A stretch of DNA of 64,000 bases from Myxosarcina sp. GI1 (GTDB lineage Bacteria; Cyanobacteriota; Cyanobacteriia; Cyanobacteriales; Xenococcaceae). Location: assembly GCF_000756305.1 (NCBI RefSeq), contig NZ_JRFE01000001.1, positions 1 to 64,000 on the forward strand. Direction: 5' to 3'. A program made the position numbers and the translations under genes. Of the stretch, positions 1-8,197 are shown piece after piece (the first letter of the stretch is position 1; every line of letters starts with the position of its first letter). A model generated the notes under the pieces. The model was not told where the DNA came from. It ran no database searches and worked only from the letters and a program-made list of their open reading frames with translations.

Positions 1-34
1 AGTCGGGGAACCCGCCCAACGCAGTGGCTCACCA
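1..34. repeat. Cyanobacterial palindromic-type repeat
   Basis: The window opens in a GC-rich segment (minus-strand reading contains GGGCGGGTTCCCCGACT). It resembles short dispersed repeats common in cyanobacterial genomes. It joins abruptly to the IS4 transposase reading frame just after the residues LSYLWTG, where the family normally continues, so the repeat seems to have interrupted that gene. Family assignment is from memory; the copy number was not counted. Confidence 0.5.
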
Positions 35-270
35 GTCCACAAGTAACTCAAACCTAGCAACCGTTTAAGTAGAAGAAAACTTTCTTCGATTCGCCAGCGA
101 CGTGAGTAGAGAGCGCCAACCACAAAGGGAGGTAAAATCTTGGGGTCAAGTACCGAAGTAAGATATCGATACCAGCTACGACCATGACGAATCTCAACTA
201 AACGCAAATCCAGAATGGGATTACCTTTAAGTTTCCGAAACAATGCCTTTGCGAACTGGAGTTCGCCGCC
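1..270 (-). pseudogene. IS4-family transposase, C-terminal fragment
   Basis: On the minus strand an open frame of 90 codons runs from just outside the outer intron to the window edge. It reads through GELQFAKALFRKLKG and SWYRYLTSVLDP to LYSRRWRIEESFLLLKRLLG. The residues Y, R, E and K in that last stretch fit the spacing Y-(2)-R-(3)-E-(6)-K, the YREK signature of IS4-family DDE transposases, and the E would be the last catalytic acid. The N-terminal part is absent: beyond the intron (5086-5160) the flank is repeat DNA. The downstream end is replaced by the repeat at 1-34. It is therefore a fragment with no expected activity. It may continue outside the window, which cannot be judged here. Confidence 0.75.
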
Positions 271-271
271 G

Positions 272-347
272 ATTAGAGTCGGGGTAGTTGTTTCCAACTT
301 ACCCCTCTCCTCCGAAACCGTACTTGTGCTTTTCAACACATACGGCT
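272..347 (-). other. Domains V and VI of the outer group II intron
   Basis: Minus strand: AGCCGTAT... pairs with ...GTACGGTTT to form the catalytic domain V, with the AGC triad at 347-345. Domain VI follows as a stem with a GAAA loop (TAAGTTGGAAACAACTA core) and a lower stem GAG/CTC that leaves A279 unpaired. The intron ends AAT at 272. Both hairpins look intact, so the outer ribozyme could still be functional once the inner intron is removed. Confidence 0.8.
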
Positions 348-382
348 ACTCAAACGTATCCACTTTGTCAATAACTGACCCC

Positions 383-1530
383 TCAACTGCTGAGTATAAC
401 TGGAATATCATCTACCCATAGGTAGTTTACTTTCGACCATAATTTATGTAACTCCGTTAAGAAGTTAGATAGTCGTTTTTTCCTTATTTCAATCATATCC
501 AGTGCTGTTTTTTCATCGTGACAGTGTGCGTGTAGTAATTGGAGATTGTCATATACGTTTTTACCGCCGAGGGCAATAGCCGTAATATGGTCTTCCTCCA
601 AAACATCTCCCTCACGAAAATATAATCCGCACCAGCTACATTTGCCTTTTTGCTTCTTGAGCTTAATAGCCTTGGAAACGGGCATTTCGGGATGTCTACC
701 CATTCTGGTACTCCAATAAATCAGGTTGCCGTCGTAGGGGCTTTTATCGCCTTTAACTTTTACGTAGTTGGTTGAACTGCTATCGAACGAACTATGCAAA
801 AGTAACCGAAGAGGGTTCGCGTCCCCTTCCCTGGTTGCGAATATCCAATTTCTTTTACCGATTTTTGTGTAATATTTTTTGTAAGCCTTTTTAAGACTTC
901 TGCATCGGTATCTGCCCCAAGCTCTTAATTTGAGGTATACAAGATGATCTTGTTTAGTTAAGATGTTTCTTGTTTGGGCATCAGAAAACTTGTAATAGTT
1001 GCACCATCCCCTGATTACAGGGTTAAGCTCTGAGATTATCCGAGCTTGTGATGAGTTCTTGTGTTTCCTGATGACTTTTATACGACTTTGATGCTTTTTA
1101 CAGGCATCTTTGCTTGGGGTGATGAAGGTATTAAAACCAACTACGTCTTTTTTAGTATTTCTAGGGCTGACGTATTTACCCGCAGGAAATTGTCGAATGT
1201 TATATCCGAGAAAGTCAAACCCTGCTATTCCGTCCTCACTCTTCTCTGAATCCAGAGTGTGAGCTATTCTAGTTTTAGTTGGTTTTAATTCCAAACCTAC
1301 ATCTTTTAACCACTCCGAGATTAATTCTCGACATCTCTGGATTACCTTAAGGTCGTGGTGTAGCACAACGAAATCATCCGCATACCTGACGAATGTTAGT
1401 TGACTTACTTTCTTTTGCCAGCTTATCTGGCTGCTCGGTTTGTCTTTTCTTCTAATATCCAATGTCTTAGCATATTCAATAAGCATATTTTCTATGCCGT
1501 GTAACGCTATATTGGCTAGAAGTGGGCTAA
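383..1530 (-). CDS. ltrA: Outer intron RT/maturase, 3' exon (C-terminal part)
   Basis: This is the second half of the reverse transcriptase gene whose first half lies at 3913-4621. Joining base 3913 to base 1530 restores the frame (709 + 1148 = 1857 nt, 618 aa) and recreates the conserved ...TPQGGV-V-SPLLANI... motif across the junction. The part encoded here carries the catalytic YADD (about residues 286-289 of the joined protein), the maturase (X) domain with NPVIRGWCNYYKF, and a C-terminal HNH endonuclease with CSWC, EEDHITAIALGGKN and HAHCHDE, which provide the zinc and catalytic residues. The frame also stays open into the inner intron up to 1684, but those codons are intron sequence, not protein. 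The product would assist splicing and mobility of the outer intron, provided the inner intron is first spliced out. Confidence 0.85.
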
Positions 1531-1627
1531 ATAGAGTAGGCACAAAGCGCACTTTCCAATCTTGCGATTGATGTGTTTCTTCATACCTCTCTCCAAACCG
1601 TACGTGACAATTTCTCGTCATACGGCT
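1531..1627 (-). other. Domains V and VI of the inner group II intron
   Basis: Domain V has the AGC catalytic triad at 1627-1625 and a closing CGTACGGTT strand near 1603-1596. Domain VI ends in CTCTAT with bulged A1537. The RT gene stops at 1639, only about a dozen bases before domain V, the usual arrangement for an ORF in domain IV. Confidence 0.8.
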
Positions 1628-1638
1628 TTCCATCATTG

Positions 1639-3300
1639 TTACCTCCGACCAAACGAGGGTGTTAAGGCATGACAAGAGCGACATAGTAGCTGAAGATTAT
1701 CTTCAGTGTCTTTACCCTTGCTTTTGCGCGGTATGATGTGGTGCAGGTCTAGTTTTCCTAGTGCGCCACAACATTCGCATTTTGCGCCCCTCTCAGCTTT
1801 AATTTTCTCTTTGAGTTCGCGCCATGTGACGTTCTCGGCATTTCCCATCCAGATTATTTGGGATAAAGGTATTTCTGGCTGTGCTGCTGATAATGTTCCA
1901 AACCCTTCTAAATAAGGGTTTTCTGGTGAACGAGAACGGTATTTCTTTAGGGGTAAATCGCTCATCCTATAAAGAAAAAGGTGATTATCCCCGTTGAGTA
2001 CACCAAAGTTCCATCTCTTCCCGTTCTCACGGAGTTTGAATCTATCTAGTACTTTTCGTTTGGATACTTTATGCCGTTTACTTAACCAGAGAAACAGCCT
2101 TTCGTTAACCCAGAAGTCTAGATCTTTGGCTAATTTCTTGGTGTTAGTATGGCGATAGTAATTAATCCATCCTCTGAGTACTGCGTTTAAAGCTGAGATT
2201 TTGAGCAATGGTGAATCTTGAAACCACTTGCGTCGCGTCATCTCTTTAATCTTGAGCTTCAACTTTTTAATGTTTTCCTGGGCTGGAGTGACCAGCATTT
2301 TAGGTCGGTCATTAGATTTTACGTATCTTTGAACGTGAAAACCTAAAAAGTCAAAACCTTGATTTACATGAGTTATGTGCGTTTTTTCTGGTGAAAGTTC
2401 GAGCTTTAGTTCTTTCCAGAGGAAGGCTTGAAACTCTTCTTTTAGCCTGATGGCTTCTGCTTTCCCACCGTTGGTAAGTAGTAGCCAATCATCAGCATAT
2501 CGAATCAGCGCACAGTTTCCCATGTGGTTTATTCGACGACGTTCTTTCTGTTTGCGGTGAAGATTGCCGTATTTGTTCCACCAGTAGAGGTCTAGCTGAT
2601 GTAAGTAGATGTTCGCCAAAATTGGCGAGCAGATTGCACCCTGCGGTGTTCCCGTTTCGGTGCGTTTGAACAAACAACCTTCCATAATTCCCGCTTCAAG
2701 AAATCGTTCTATTAGTTTTAAGAACTTTTCATCAGAGATTCTTTGAGCCAGCAATTTTATCAATATTTGATGGTGAATGCTGTCAAATGCTCCTTTGATA
2801 TCCCCTTCGATAACCCAATAGTATTTGTTGCGTCGGTTGATGTAGCTATCTAATCGGGCGATACAGTCCTGTGTTCTGCGTCCTGGTCGAAAACCGTTGG
2901 AGCAGTTCAAGAAGTCGCTTTCATAAATAGGTTCTAACACCATTTTGACAAGCATTTGTACTACTCGGTCTTTGATTGTAGGAATACCCAATGGGCGAGT
3001 TTTACCGTTAGACTTAGGAATGTATATTCGACGAACGGGCATTGGGCGGAACTGTTTTTGACGCAGTTCGCTTTCAAGCTCTTTCACAAATTTAGACTTT
3101 GCTACCTCTGATTCTAGAGCCTTTTTGCTTATTCCATCGACTCCTGGTGTCTTAGACCCTTTATTTGAGAGAATTGTCTTTAGGACATCGGCAATCCAAT
3201 CTCGACGGCAAATGAGCCGATAGAGATGGTCAAATTGATGTTCCTTCTGGAACTTTGCTTTTATGGCGAGACTACGTTGGGTTTTGATGATATCGGACAT
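1639..3300 (-). CDS. ltrA: Inner intron RT/maturase/HNH endonuclease, intact
   Basis: Multidomain protein (553 aa) that binds its own intron RNA, promotes splicing, and copies it into DNA at new sites. The reverse transcriptase fingers and palm contain TPGVDGISKKALE, RPLGIPTIKDR, NGFRPGRRTQD, EGDIKGAFDSI, a TGTPQGAICSPILANIYLH motif and the catalytic YADD at residues 268-271. The maturase domain has NAVLRGWINYYRHTN. The C-terminal HNH endonuclease has CECC, LDLHHIIPRKSKG and LCRSCH near residues 505-545. No stop or frameshift interrupts it. It is clearly diverged from the outer intron's RT (different flanks of the YADD and different HNH loops), so the two introns are not recent copies of each other. 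Confidence 0.93.
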   Translation of the reverse strand: MSDIIKTQRSLAIKAKFQKEHQFDHLYRLICRRDWIADVLKTILSNKGSKTPGVDGISKKALESEVAKSKFVKELESELRQKQFRPMPVRRIYIPKSNGKTRPLGIPTIKDRVVQMLVKMVLEPIYESDFLNCSNGFRPGRRTQDCIARLDSYINRRNKYYWVIEGDIKGAFDSIHHQILIKLLAQRISDEKFLKLIERFLEAGIMEGCLFKRTETGTPQGAICSPILANIYLHQLDLYWWNKYGNLHRKQKERRRINHMGNCALIRYADDWLLLTNGGKAEAIRLKEEFQAFLWKELKLELSPEKTHITHVNQGFDFLGFHVQRYVKSNDRPKMLVTPAQENIKKLKLKIKEMTRRKWFQDSPLLKISALNAVLRGWINYYRHTNTKKLAKDLDFWVNERLFLWLSKRHKVSKRKVLDRFKLRENGKRWNFGVLNGDNHLFLYRMSDLPLKKYRSRSPENPYLEGFGTLSAAQPEIPLSQIIWMGNAENVTWRELKEKIKAERGAKCECCGALGKLDLHHIIPRKSKGKDTEDNLQLLCRSCHALTPSFGRR

Positions 3301-3912
3301 ACTTCTTAGTCCTCTCTACTTCCTATGTGTATCTCTAACAATGACTGCCATCCTTCGCCATGTACCAGACTATTTTCTGGCTCGGACTACTACGATGGCT
3401 CTGCCACGCAATAACTACTTCAGTTGCAGTTAACCCAGTCTGTGACCAGACCAGCTATTGCGCTTCCTACGTTCATACTTCGGTAAGTGGTTACATTTAA
3501 CCGTGGGCTTCTTCTTTACTCCGTAAGGATACAGACCTAGTATCCCCGACATCAGTTGATAATTTGTACCCTTATAATTAGAGCAATTTGAACCGCGTCG
3601 AAAGTTCTTTTCAGTCAAACGAGTGCAACATTGACTTACCTGATGTCTCACGCCATCTCTGTTGTTTAGCGGCGTGTCCAAGGTGTAGGAGCGTCGGACG
3701 AAGATTCCTTTCGTAGCCATAGTTAAATTCAGGCTCGAAGCCTCATACTGTAACAGAGTGCCAGTATTTTGCCCCTTGTTCCCCAGGCTTCAAACAGGTT
3801 TTTACTCATTGTCCCCTGCCTGCTGGGTCAGCCTTAGTACATTAGGGAATGTACTATCTCTTGGTAGTTTTCACTCTCCTTGAGCATTACCAAAGTACGC
3901 TTCGCAGCGCAC

Positions 3913-4621
3913 CCACGCCACCTTGAGGTGTTCCTTCAGATATAGCAGTAAATACCCCTTTGTCTATGACCCCAGATTTTAACCAAGCTTTAATTTGTTT
4001 CCTGACTTTTCCTCTGTGGTTAAGTCTTTGGAGTAATGTATTGTGGTTGATGCGGTCAAAGCATTTTGCAATGTCGGCATCTAAAACGTACTTGGCTTTA
4101 GATTGAATTGCGTTCTTAATGTGCTTTATCGCATCTTGGCAGGCTCTTCCTGGTCGGAAACCATAGCTTGAGGCTTCAAACTTTGCCTCCCATTCTGGTT
4201 CTAGGGCAGCTTTGACTACCCCTTGTAAGGCGCGGTCGTATATGGTAGGTATTCCTAATGGACGTTTTTCATCCTTCCCTGGTTTTGGTATCCAAACTCT
4301 TCGAGTAGGTTTACTTCTACCTGTAAGTTTGAGTTGTCCTACGAGTTTCATACGAGCTGCTGGGGATAGGGATTTTTCCCCGTCCACTCCTGCTGTCTTT
4401 TTGCCTCGATTTTCTTGTGTTACCCTGCGAACCGCTAGCACTTTGCATGACCAGGAATTCATTAATGTTTTTTGAAGTTTTCGGACTTTTTTGATCTCTC
4501 CACGACGAGAGGCAGCATAAATGCGCGTTTGCAGCTTGTAGACATATTTATCGACTTGTTGCCAATCAATACTGTCCCATCCCACAGTCTTCGACTTTGA
4601 ATCTGTATTAGGCTTGTTCAC
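3913..4621 (-). CDS. ltrA: Outer intron RT/maturase, 5' exon (N-terminal part)
   Basis: First 236 codons plus one base of the outer reverse transcriptase. It starts MNKPNTDSKSKTVGW and continues through KKTAGVDGEKS, RPLGIPTIYDRALQ, SYGFRPGRACQDAI, VLDADIAKCFDRINH and ISEGTPQGGV. The sequence then diverges from the family exactly where the inner intron begins, at base 3912. Read without splicing, eight odd residues and a stop follow, leaving a 244-aa product without the YADD active site. The full enzyme can be made only if the inner intron is removed from the transcript. Confidence 0.87.
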
Positions 4622-5085
4622 TGTTAATTACACCTTTAGCTTTGATACATTTGCGGGTCACGTCTGCTTATCCTGGGCATTACCCCATCCTTTTTCTGGC
4701 TTTACCTGTCGTTTCAGATTAGGCTTTTGCTTCTTGACCCATCTCTTCCATTTACACCATACGGGTCGATCCCTACCAGTTAATTTTGGGGATGTAATTG
4801 GGTTACTTCGTTCCTACAGTCATTGTTTGTGTTCTTTAGGGTTTATCTCTCCGCCCATTGAGCTAGTTGCGCGACACATAAATCCGAAAGTTCTGTGTAC
4901 TTAGGCTCTGTCTGTTGTTTCAGACGCAGGGTGTGGTCTTTTACACCACTAGCTTATTCCCCCTGCTGATGAACTGTAAGTTATCATTTCTAAAGGATTA
5001 AAGTGCGAACTCAAGTCAGGATAACTTACTTTAGAAATGTGCCGTATCCCCCTAGTTATCTAGGTTTCACGACAACGAATCGCAC

Positions 5086-5160
5086 TTCGCAGAACGCCGA
5101 GACGCTCCAGCGGTTGAAAGGCGTTTGAGCGCATAGCTCTGTAGCGTCGCTAGGCGCGAC
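5086..5160. repeat. Dispersed GC-rich repeat at outer intron 5' flank
   Basis: The DNA contains inverted motifs (TAGCGTCGCTA; GCGCATAGCTC...GGGCGCATACGC) and separates the outer intron from the IS982 remnant. It replaces the expected N-terminal coding part of both neighbouring transposases. It shares short words with the repeats at 44114 and 63470, such as GCGCATA and AGCGTCGCTA. It is probably a dispersed cyanobacterial repeat that served as the landing site of the outer intron. Confidence 0.5.
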
Positions 5161-5628
5161 TTGGGCGCATACGCCCTGCGCTTTAAATTACATCTCATTG
5201 TCGATGACCAAGGCGAATTACTTTCTTTTAAACTTACTGCTGCCAAAACTGATGACCGTAAGCCTGTTCCTGATTTAATTATGTCCATTTTTAGCAAACT
5301 TATTGGCGACAAAGCCTATATTTCTCAGGCATGGTTTGAGCAGCTTTATGATAGGGGTTTGAAACTGATTACTCGTTATCGCAAGAATATGAATAATCGC
5401 TTAGTTTCCCTCATCGACAGGATTCTGCTTCGTAAACGAGCCATCATTGAATCTGTTAACGACCAGCTAAAAAATATTTGCCAGGTTCAACATACACGAC
5501 ATCAAAGTATTCATAATTTCATGGTCAATCTACTTGGTGGGTTGATTGCCTATACCTATCATCCAATCAAACTTTCTCTCGATTTAGAGAACAAAGGCTT
5601 ACCTGCTTTGCCTCCTGCTTTATTTTAG
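5161..5628 (+). pseudogene. IS982-family transposase remnant (C-terminal half)
   Basis: About 155 codons of a DDE transposase remain. FKLHLIVDDQGELLSFKLT, GDKAYIS and RAIIESVNDQLKNICQ match the IS982 family, with the second catalytic Asp in GDKAY and the Glu in IIESVN. The first part of the gene, including the first catalytic Asp, is missing and replaced by repeat DNA, so the nominal start at 5161 is not native. The natural C-terminus seems preserved, ending about 25 bp before the stop of the convergent IS110 transposase. It cannot encode an active enzyme. Confidence 0.85.
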
Positions 5629-5653
5629 GTTCATCGAACTCTTAGAAAACAAA

Positions 5654-7039
5654 TTAAGCAGATGAAGCTTTAACAACAAGCTCAAAGCCAAGTTGGTCAG
5701 CTTTTCGTTGCAGATTCTTGAGTACTCTTTGTTGATATTGTTGTTCGTAGATATCAATTCCTGGGTCGTGGTACTCTCCACCTTTAGTCCAAAGATAATA
5801 AAAAATACGAGCCAATTTATGAGCAGTAGCAGTAATGGCTTTGGGAGTACCCAATCGACTGCGGAGACGACGAAAAAAAGCTCCCAGAGCAGTTTGACTT
5901 CGACGTAAAGCATGAGCAGCCATCCGAAAAGAGTTGGCAGCACGATTAACTACAAGACGAGTTTGTGAGCTTTTGACTTTCCCACCACTAACTCGACTAC
6001 CAGGACACAAACCCAACCAAGAGGTAAAATGCTTAACCGTAGGAAAGCGGCTAGGGTCCAAACCTACTTCGGAAAGAATAGTTTGAACGGTTAATACTCC
6101 TAAACCATCAATGCGGGTAAAATCAACGCCACTAATACGGTAAAGATGAGTAGCCAAATCAAAAGCTGGAGTATTACTCGAATACTTTTTTGTGAGTGGT
6201 GACTTTTTTAATGGTTCAATTGCTTCCAGTTCGATTTGTGAATCCAGATTAGTTAAATAGGCTTCAATTTCTTGGTCGCATTGAGCTATTTGTTGTTGGT
6301 ACATTTCGTACAACTGCAATTCTTGTTGCAAGACAAACAGATGTTCGGCTCGATAGTCTCCTATTAGTGCTGCTGCTATTTCTTCGCTAGTGCGACGAAT
6401 CCGTCCATCTTTGAAAGATGCTAAGGTCTGAGGATTTCTCTCTCCTGCTACCATAGCGCGAATAATTTTCAGTCCTGTTTTGCCAGTGATGTCACTGATA
6501 ACTCGATGTAGTTGAAGATTCATCTGAGTCAAAGCTTGTTGCATTCGTTGAACGTGAGTACCCGCACTGCGAATTAAATTATCTTGATGACGAATATAAC
6601 TTCGCAGGACGCAAATTTCATCTCTGGGGCGAAATGAACCTGCTAATAAACTATAACTGTGTAGTTGTTGTAACCATTGACAATCTAGGACATCACTTTT
6701 TCTTCCTGGCACAGTTTTGACATGATGGCTATTGACCAATAAAACTTCCAAGCCTCTAGTCTCTAAAATTTGAAATACTGGTATCCAGTATACTCCAGTA
6801 GATTCCATCACTACTGTCTCGACTTGACATTGCTTGAGCCAATCGGCTAGGGCATACAAGTTTAGTGTGTAACATTTAAATTCTCGAACAGGTTGTTCGT
6901 CTCTATCTGCTGGTACGCTAACCCAATGGCTGTCTGCGCCAATGTCTATCCCTGCTGCATTCAGATTTATTGGATTTAAAGAATCGAGTGACTTTTTTTT
7001 GCTGGCTTTTGAGCTAGATTTCCTCTTGTATTTTCCCAC
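5654..7039 (-). CDS. IS110-family transposase (DEDD type)
   Basis: Complete 461-aa recombinase of the IS110 family. The N-terminal RuvC-like domain shows the DEDD tetrad: D32 in GIDIGADSHW, E79 in VVMESTG, and D116 and D119 in GRKSDVLDCQW. The C-terminal Transposase_20 domain has GLGVLTVQTILSEVG, a helix-hairpin-helix-like stretch, and the serine-bearing SRVSGGKVKSSQTR near residue 345, the region that carries the catalytic serine in this family. IS110 elements move without terminal inverted repeats, guided by a bridge RNA made from their own non-coding end. The lysine-rich N-terminus is unusual but may only be the family's basic tail. The element seems to have inserted next to or into the right end of the IS982 copy. 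It has no stops or frameshifts and is probably recent. Confidence 0.92.
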   Translation of the reverse strand: MGKYKRKSSSKASKKKSLDSLNPINLNAAGIDIGADSHWVSVPADRDEQPVREFKCYTLNLYALADWLKQCQVETVVMESTGVYWIPVFQILETRGLEVLLVNSHHVKTVPGRKSDVLDCQWLQQLHSYSLLAGSFRPRDEICVLRSYIRHQDNLIRSAGTHVQRMQQALTQMNLQLHRVISDITGKTGLKIIRAMVAGERNPQTLASFKDGRIRRTSEEIAAALIGDYRAEHLFVLQQELQLYEMYQQQIAQCDQEIEAYLTNLDSQIELEAIEPLKKSPLTKKYSSNTPAFDLATHLYRISGVDFTRIDGLGVLTVQTILSEVGLDPSRFPTVKHFTSWLGLCPGSRVSGGKVKSSQTRLVVNRAANSFRMAAHALRRSQTALGAFFRRLRSRLGTPKAITATAHKLARIFYYLWTKGGEYHDPGIDIYEQQYQQRVLKNLQRKADQLGFELVVKASSA

Positions 7040-7330
7040 TATTCTTCTCCTGCTGCTTCACTCTTTCCAATGAAAAAATGTTCTAGCCTAGGTTCAGTTT
7101 TACTTTCAATTCTCTTAGACGGGATAGAAGCTATTACACTTCTTCACCAATGACTTAAACTTCTCCCCAGAACCACGCTCACGTACGGGTCGCATTCACA
7201 CCATTGTTCGGTCGGTTTTAACTGCTAGAACACTTCCGATTTTAGGTTAGACTTTCTCTACTTAGCTGAAATTTTCTGTTTCTTTCAGACTTAACGAATA
7301 CCTATTTCGTTGAACGCTCACGTTGAAGAA
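7040..7330 (-). ncRNA. IS110 non-coding leader, candidate bridge RNA
   Basis: The 290 bp upstream of the IS110 transposase have no credible reading frame. On the transposase strand they hold inverted words such as CGACCCGTACGTGAGCGTGG, and AACCTAGGCTAGAAC. In IS110 elements the left non-coding end is transcribed as a bridge RNA with two loops that pair with target and donor DNA. Position and length fit this; the fold and loops were not computed. Confidence 0.4.
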
Positions 7331-7490
7331 CCAATATTAATCAAACAAATACTGATTGCTATAGCACAAACTCTTATTTGAATTATTAAACTTTTTAAAT
7401 ATTTATTTTACTACTTGCGATCGATAGTATTATTTTCTTAAAAGCAGAAATTGTTTGGTTTATTCTAATAGCTTCCAAGCTTCAGAAACC

Positions 7491-7790
7491 ATGTCTAATT
7501 TTCAAAATAATTATCATTCGTCATGCCTGGAACACAAGCATATTGACGAACAAGCACTAAAAAATCGGTCGATAAATAAAAGTCATCAAAGTTTGACTTA
7601 TATAAACGATAGTAACTTTATTGCTAGCAACATTTCTAAACAGAAAGAAACTAAGACAGTTAACAAGTTTGTTTGGGTTTTTGTCTTGCTAATGAGCTTA
7701 ATTGTTTATAGTTTGGGTTTGACTTCACTAAGTAAAAATATCCACACTATTACTCAACACATCTTAACAGAATGGAATTTACCTTACTAA
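7491..7790 (+). CDS. Small membrane protein, unknown function
   Basis: A 99-aa product if started at the ATG MSNFQNNYH; an in-frame TTG at 7455 would add 12 residues. The first 60 residues are polar and Asn/Ser/Lys-rich. They are followed by one strong transmembrane helix (VWVFVLLMSLIVYSLGLTSL) and a short tail ending TEWNLPY. I do not recognise a family. It lies just after the IS110 insertion and 35 bp before another small single-helix protein, so the two may be co-transcribed. Its AT-rich upstream region (7330-7450) may hold the promoter. Confidence 0.55.
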   Translation: MSNFQNNYHSSCLEHKHIDEQALKNRSINKSHQSLTYINDSNFIASNISKQKETKTVNKFVWVFVLLMSLIVYSLGLTSLSKNIHTITQHILTEWNLPY

Positions 7791-7825
7791 AATTTTGAAC
7801 AGTCGATATTTATAGGAGGAATGTA

Positions 7826-8086
7826 ATGAATTTATCCGATCGCGATGCCTCAAACAATTTTTCTAAAATTATGTTGCTTATGGAAGAAGAATCTTCCCAG
7901 AATCAAAAAAACAAGTCTTTACGTACTCCCACTCGCGAACGGGAAGCCATATTAGCTTTAGGAGTTATGGCTATGTTGATAGTCTTAAACTTTTTTCTAT
8001 TGCATCGTTCTGTAAGAATCGAGCAAATTCAAACGGAGATCGAACCAGAGGAAGAATTATCTTTAATAGATAACACTTCCAATTAA
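7826..8086 (+). CDS. Small single-span membrane protein
   Basis: An 86-aa protein with a strong ribosome binding site, AGGAGG, ending a few bases before the ATG. It has an acidic and polar N-terminus, a TPTREREAILALG segment, one predicted transmembrane helix (ILALGVMAMLIVLNFFLL) and an acidic tail (EIEPEEELSLID). No family was recognised. It sits directly downstream of another small membrane protein and is followed convergently by ppk1, about 110 bp away. Confidence 0.65.
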   Translation: MNLSDRDASNNFSKIMLLMEEESSQNQKNKSLRTPTREREAILALGVMAMLIVLNFFLLHRSVRIEQIQTEIEPEEELSLIDNTSN

Positions 8087-8197
8087 TAAACGGTTTATTT
8101 TCATGAATCTGCAATTCGCTTGCAGATAGTACGAGCTACTGTTGACAATCTAGAGTAGTGAAATGCTTGGCTACCTAAATTTTTTACTATAAACTAG

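Larger units (their letters stand above)
1531..3912 (-). mobile_element. Inner group II intron inserted in the outer intron's RT gene
   Basis: The minus strand starts GTGCGCTGCG at 3912 and ends CCTACTCTAT at 1531; length 2382 bp. Domain V lies at about 1627-1595 (AGCCGTATGACG...CGTACGGTTT). In domain VI, AGAG-AGG pairs with CCT-A-CTCT and leaves A1537 bulged seven nucleotides from the 3' end, the usual branch-point position. Removing exactly this segment restores the outer reverse transcriptase frame at its most conserved motif, which independently supports both ends. A 553-aa RT gene occupies the domain IV position. All key elements are intact, so this intron may still be mobile. Confidence 0.85.
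272..5085 (-). mobile_element. Outer group II intron (chloroplast-like type)
   Basis: The 5' end on the minus strand is GTGCGATTCGTTGTCGTG at 5085, a good match to the GUGYG consensus. The 3' end is a domain V hairpin (about 347-315, AGC triad at 347-345) followed by a domain VI hairpin ending CTCTAAT at 272. An unpaired A at 279, eight nucleotides from the end, is the likely branch point. The element spans 4814 bp, of which 2382 bp is a second intron; without it the length is 2432 bp. About 460 nt of non-coding domains I-III precede the RT gene. The 5' flank is repeat-like DNA and the 3' flank the IS4 transposase fragment. Exact ends are inferred from consensus, not from splicing data. Confidence 0.85.

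Noticed and set aside
3430-3720. 96-codon minus-strand open frame
   Set aside because: It lies in the inner intron's domain I-III region before the RT start, and has no protein-like character. It is intron RNA.
7141-7200. Sequence near the IS110 leader resembling a group II intron domain V closing strand (GGTTCTGGGGAGAAG)
   Set aside because: The opening AGCCGTAT strand is absent and no intron 5' end is near. It is better taken as part of the IS110 leader.
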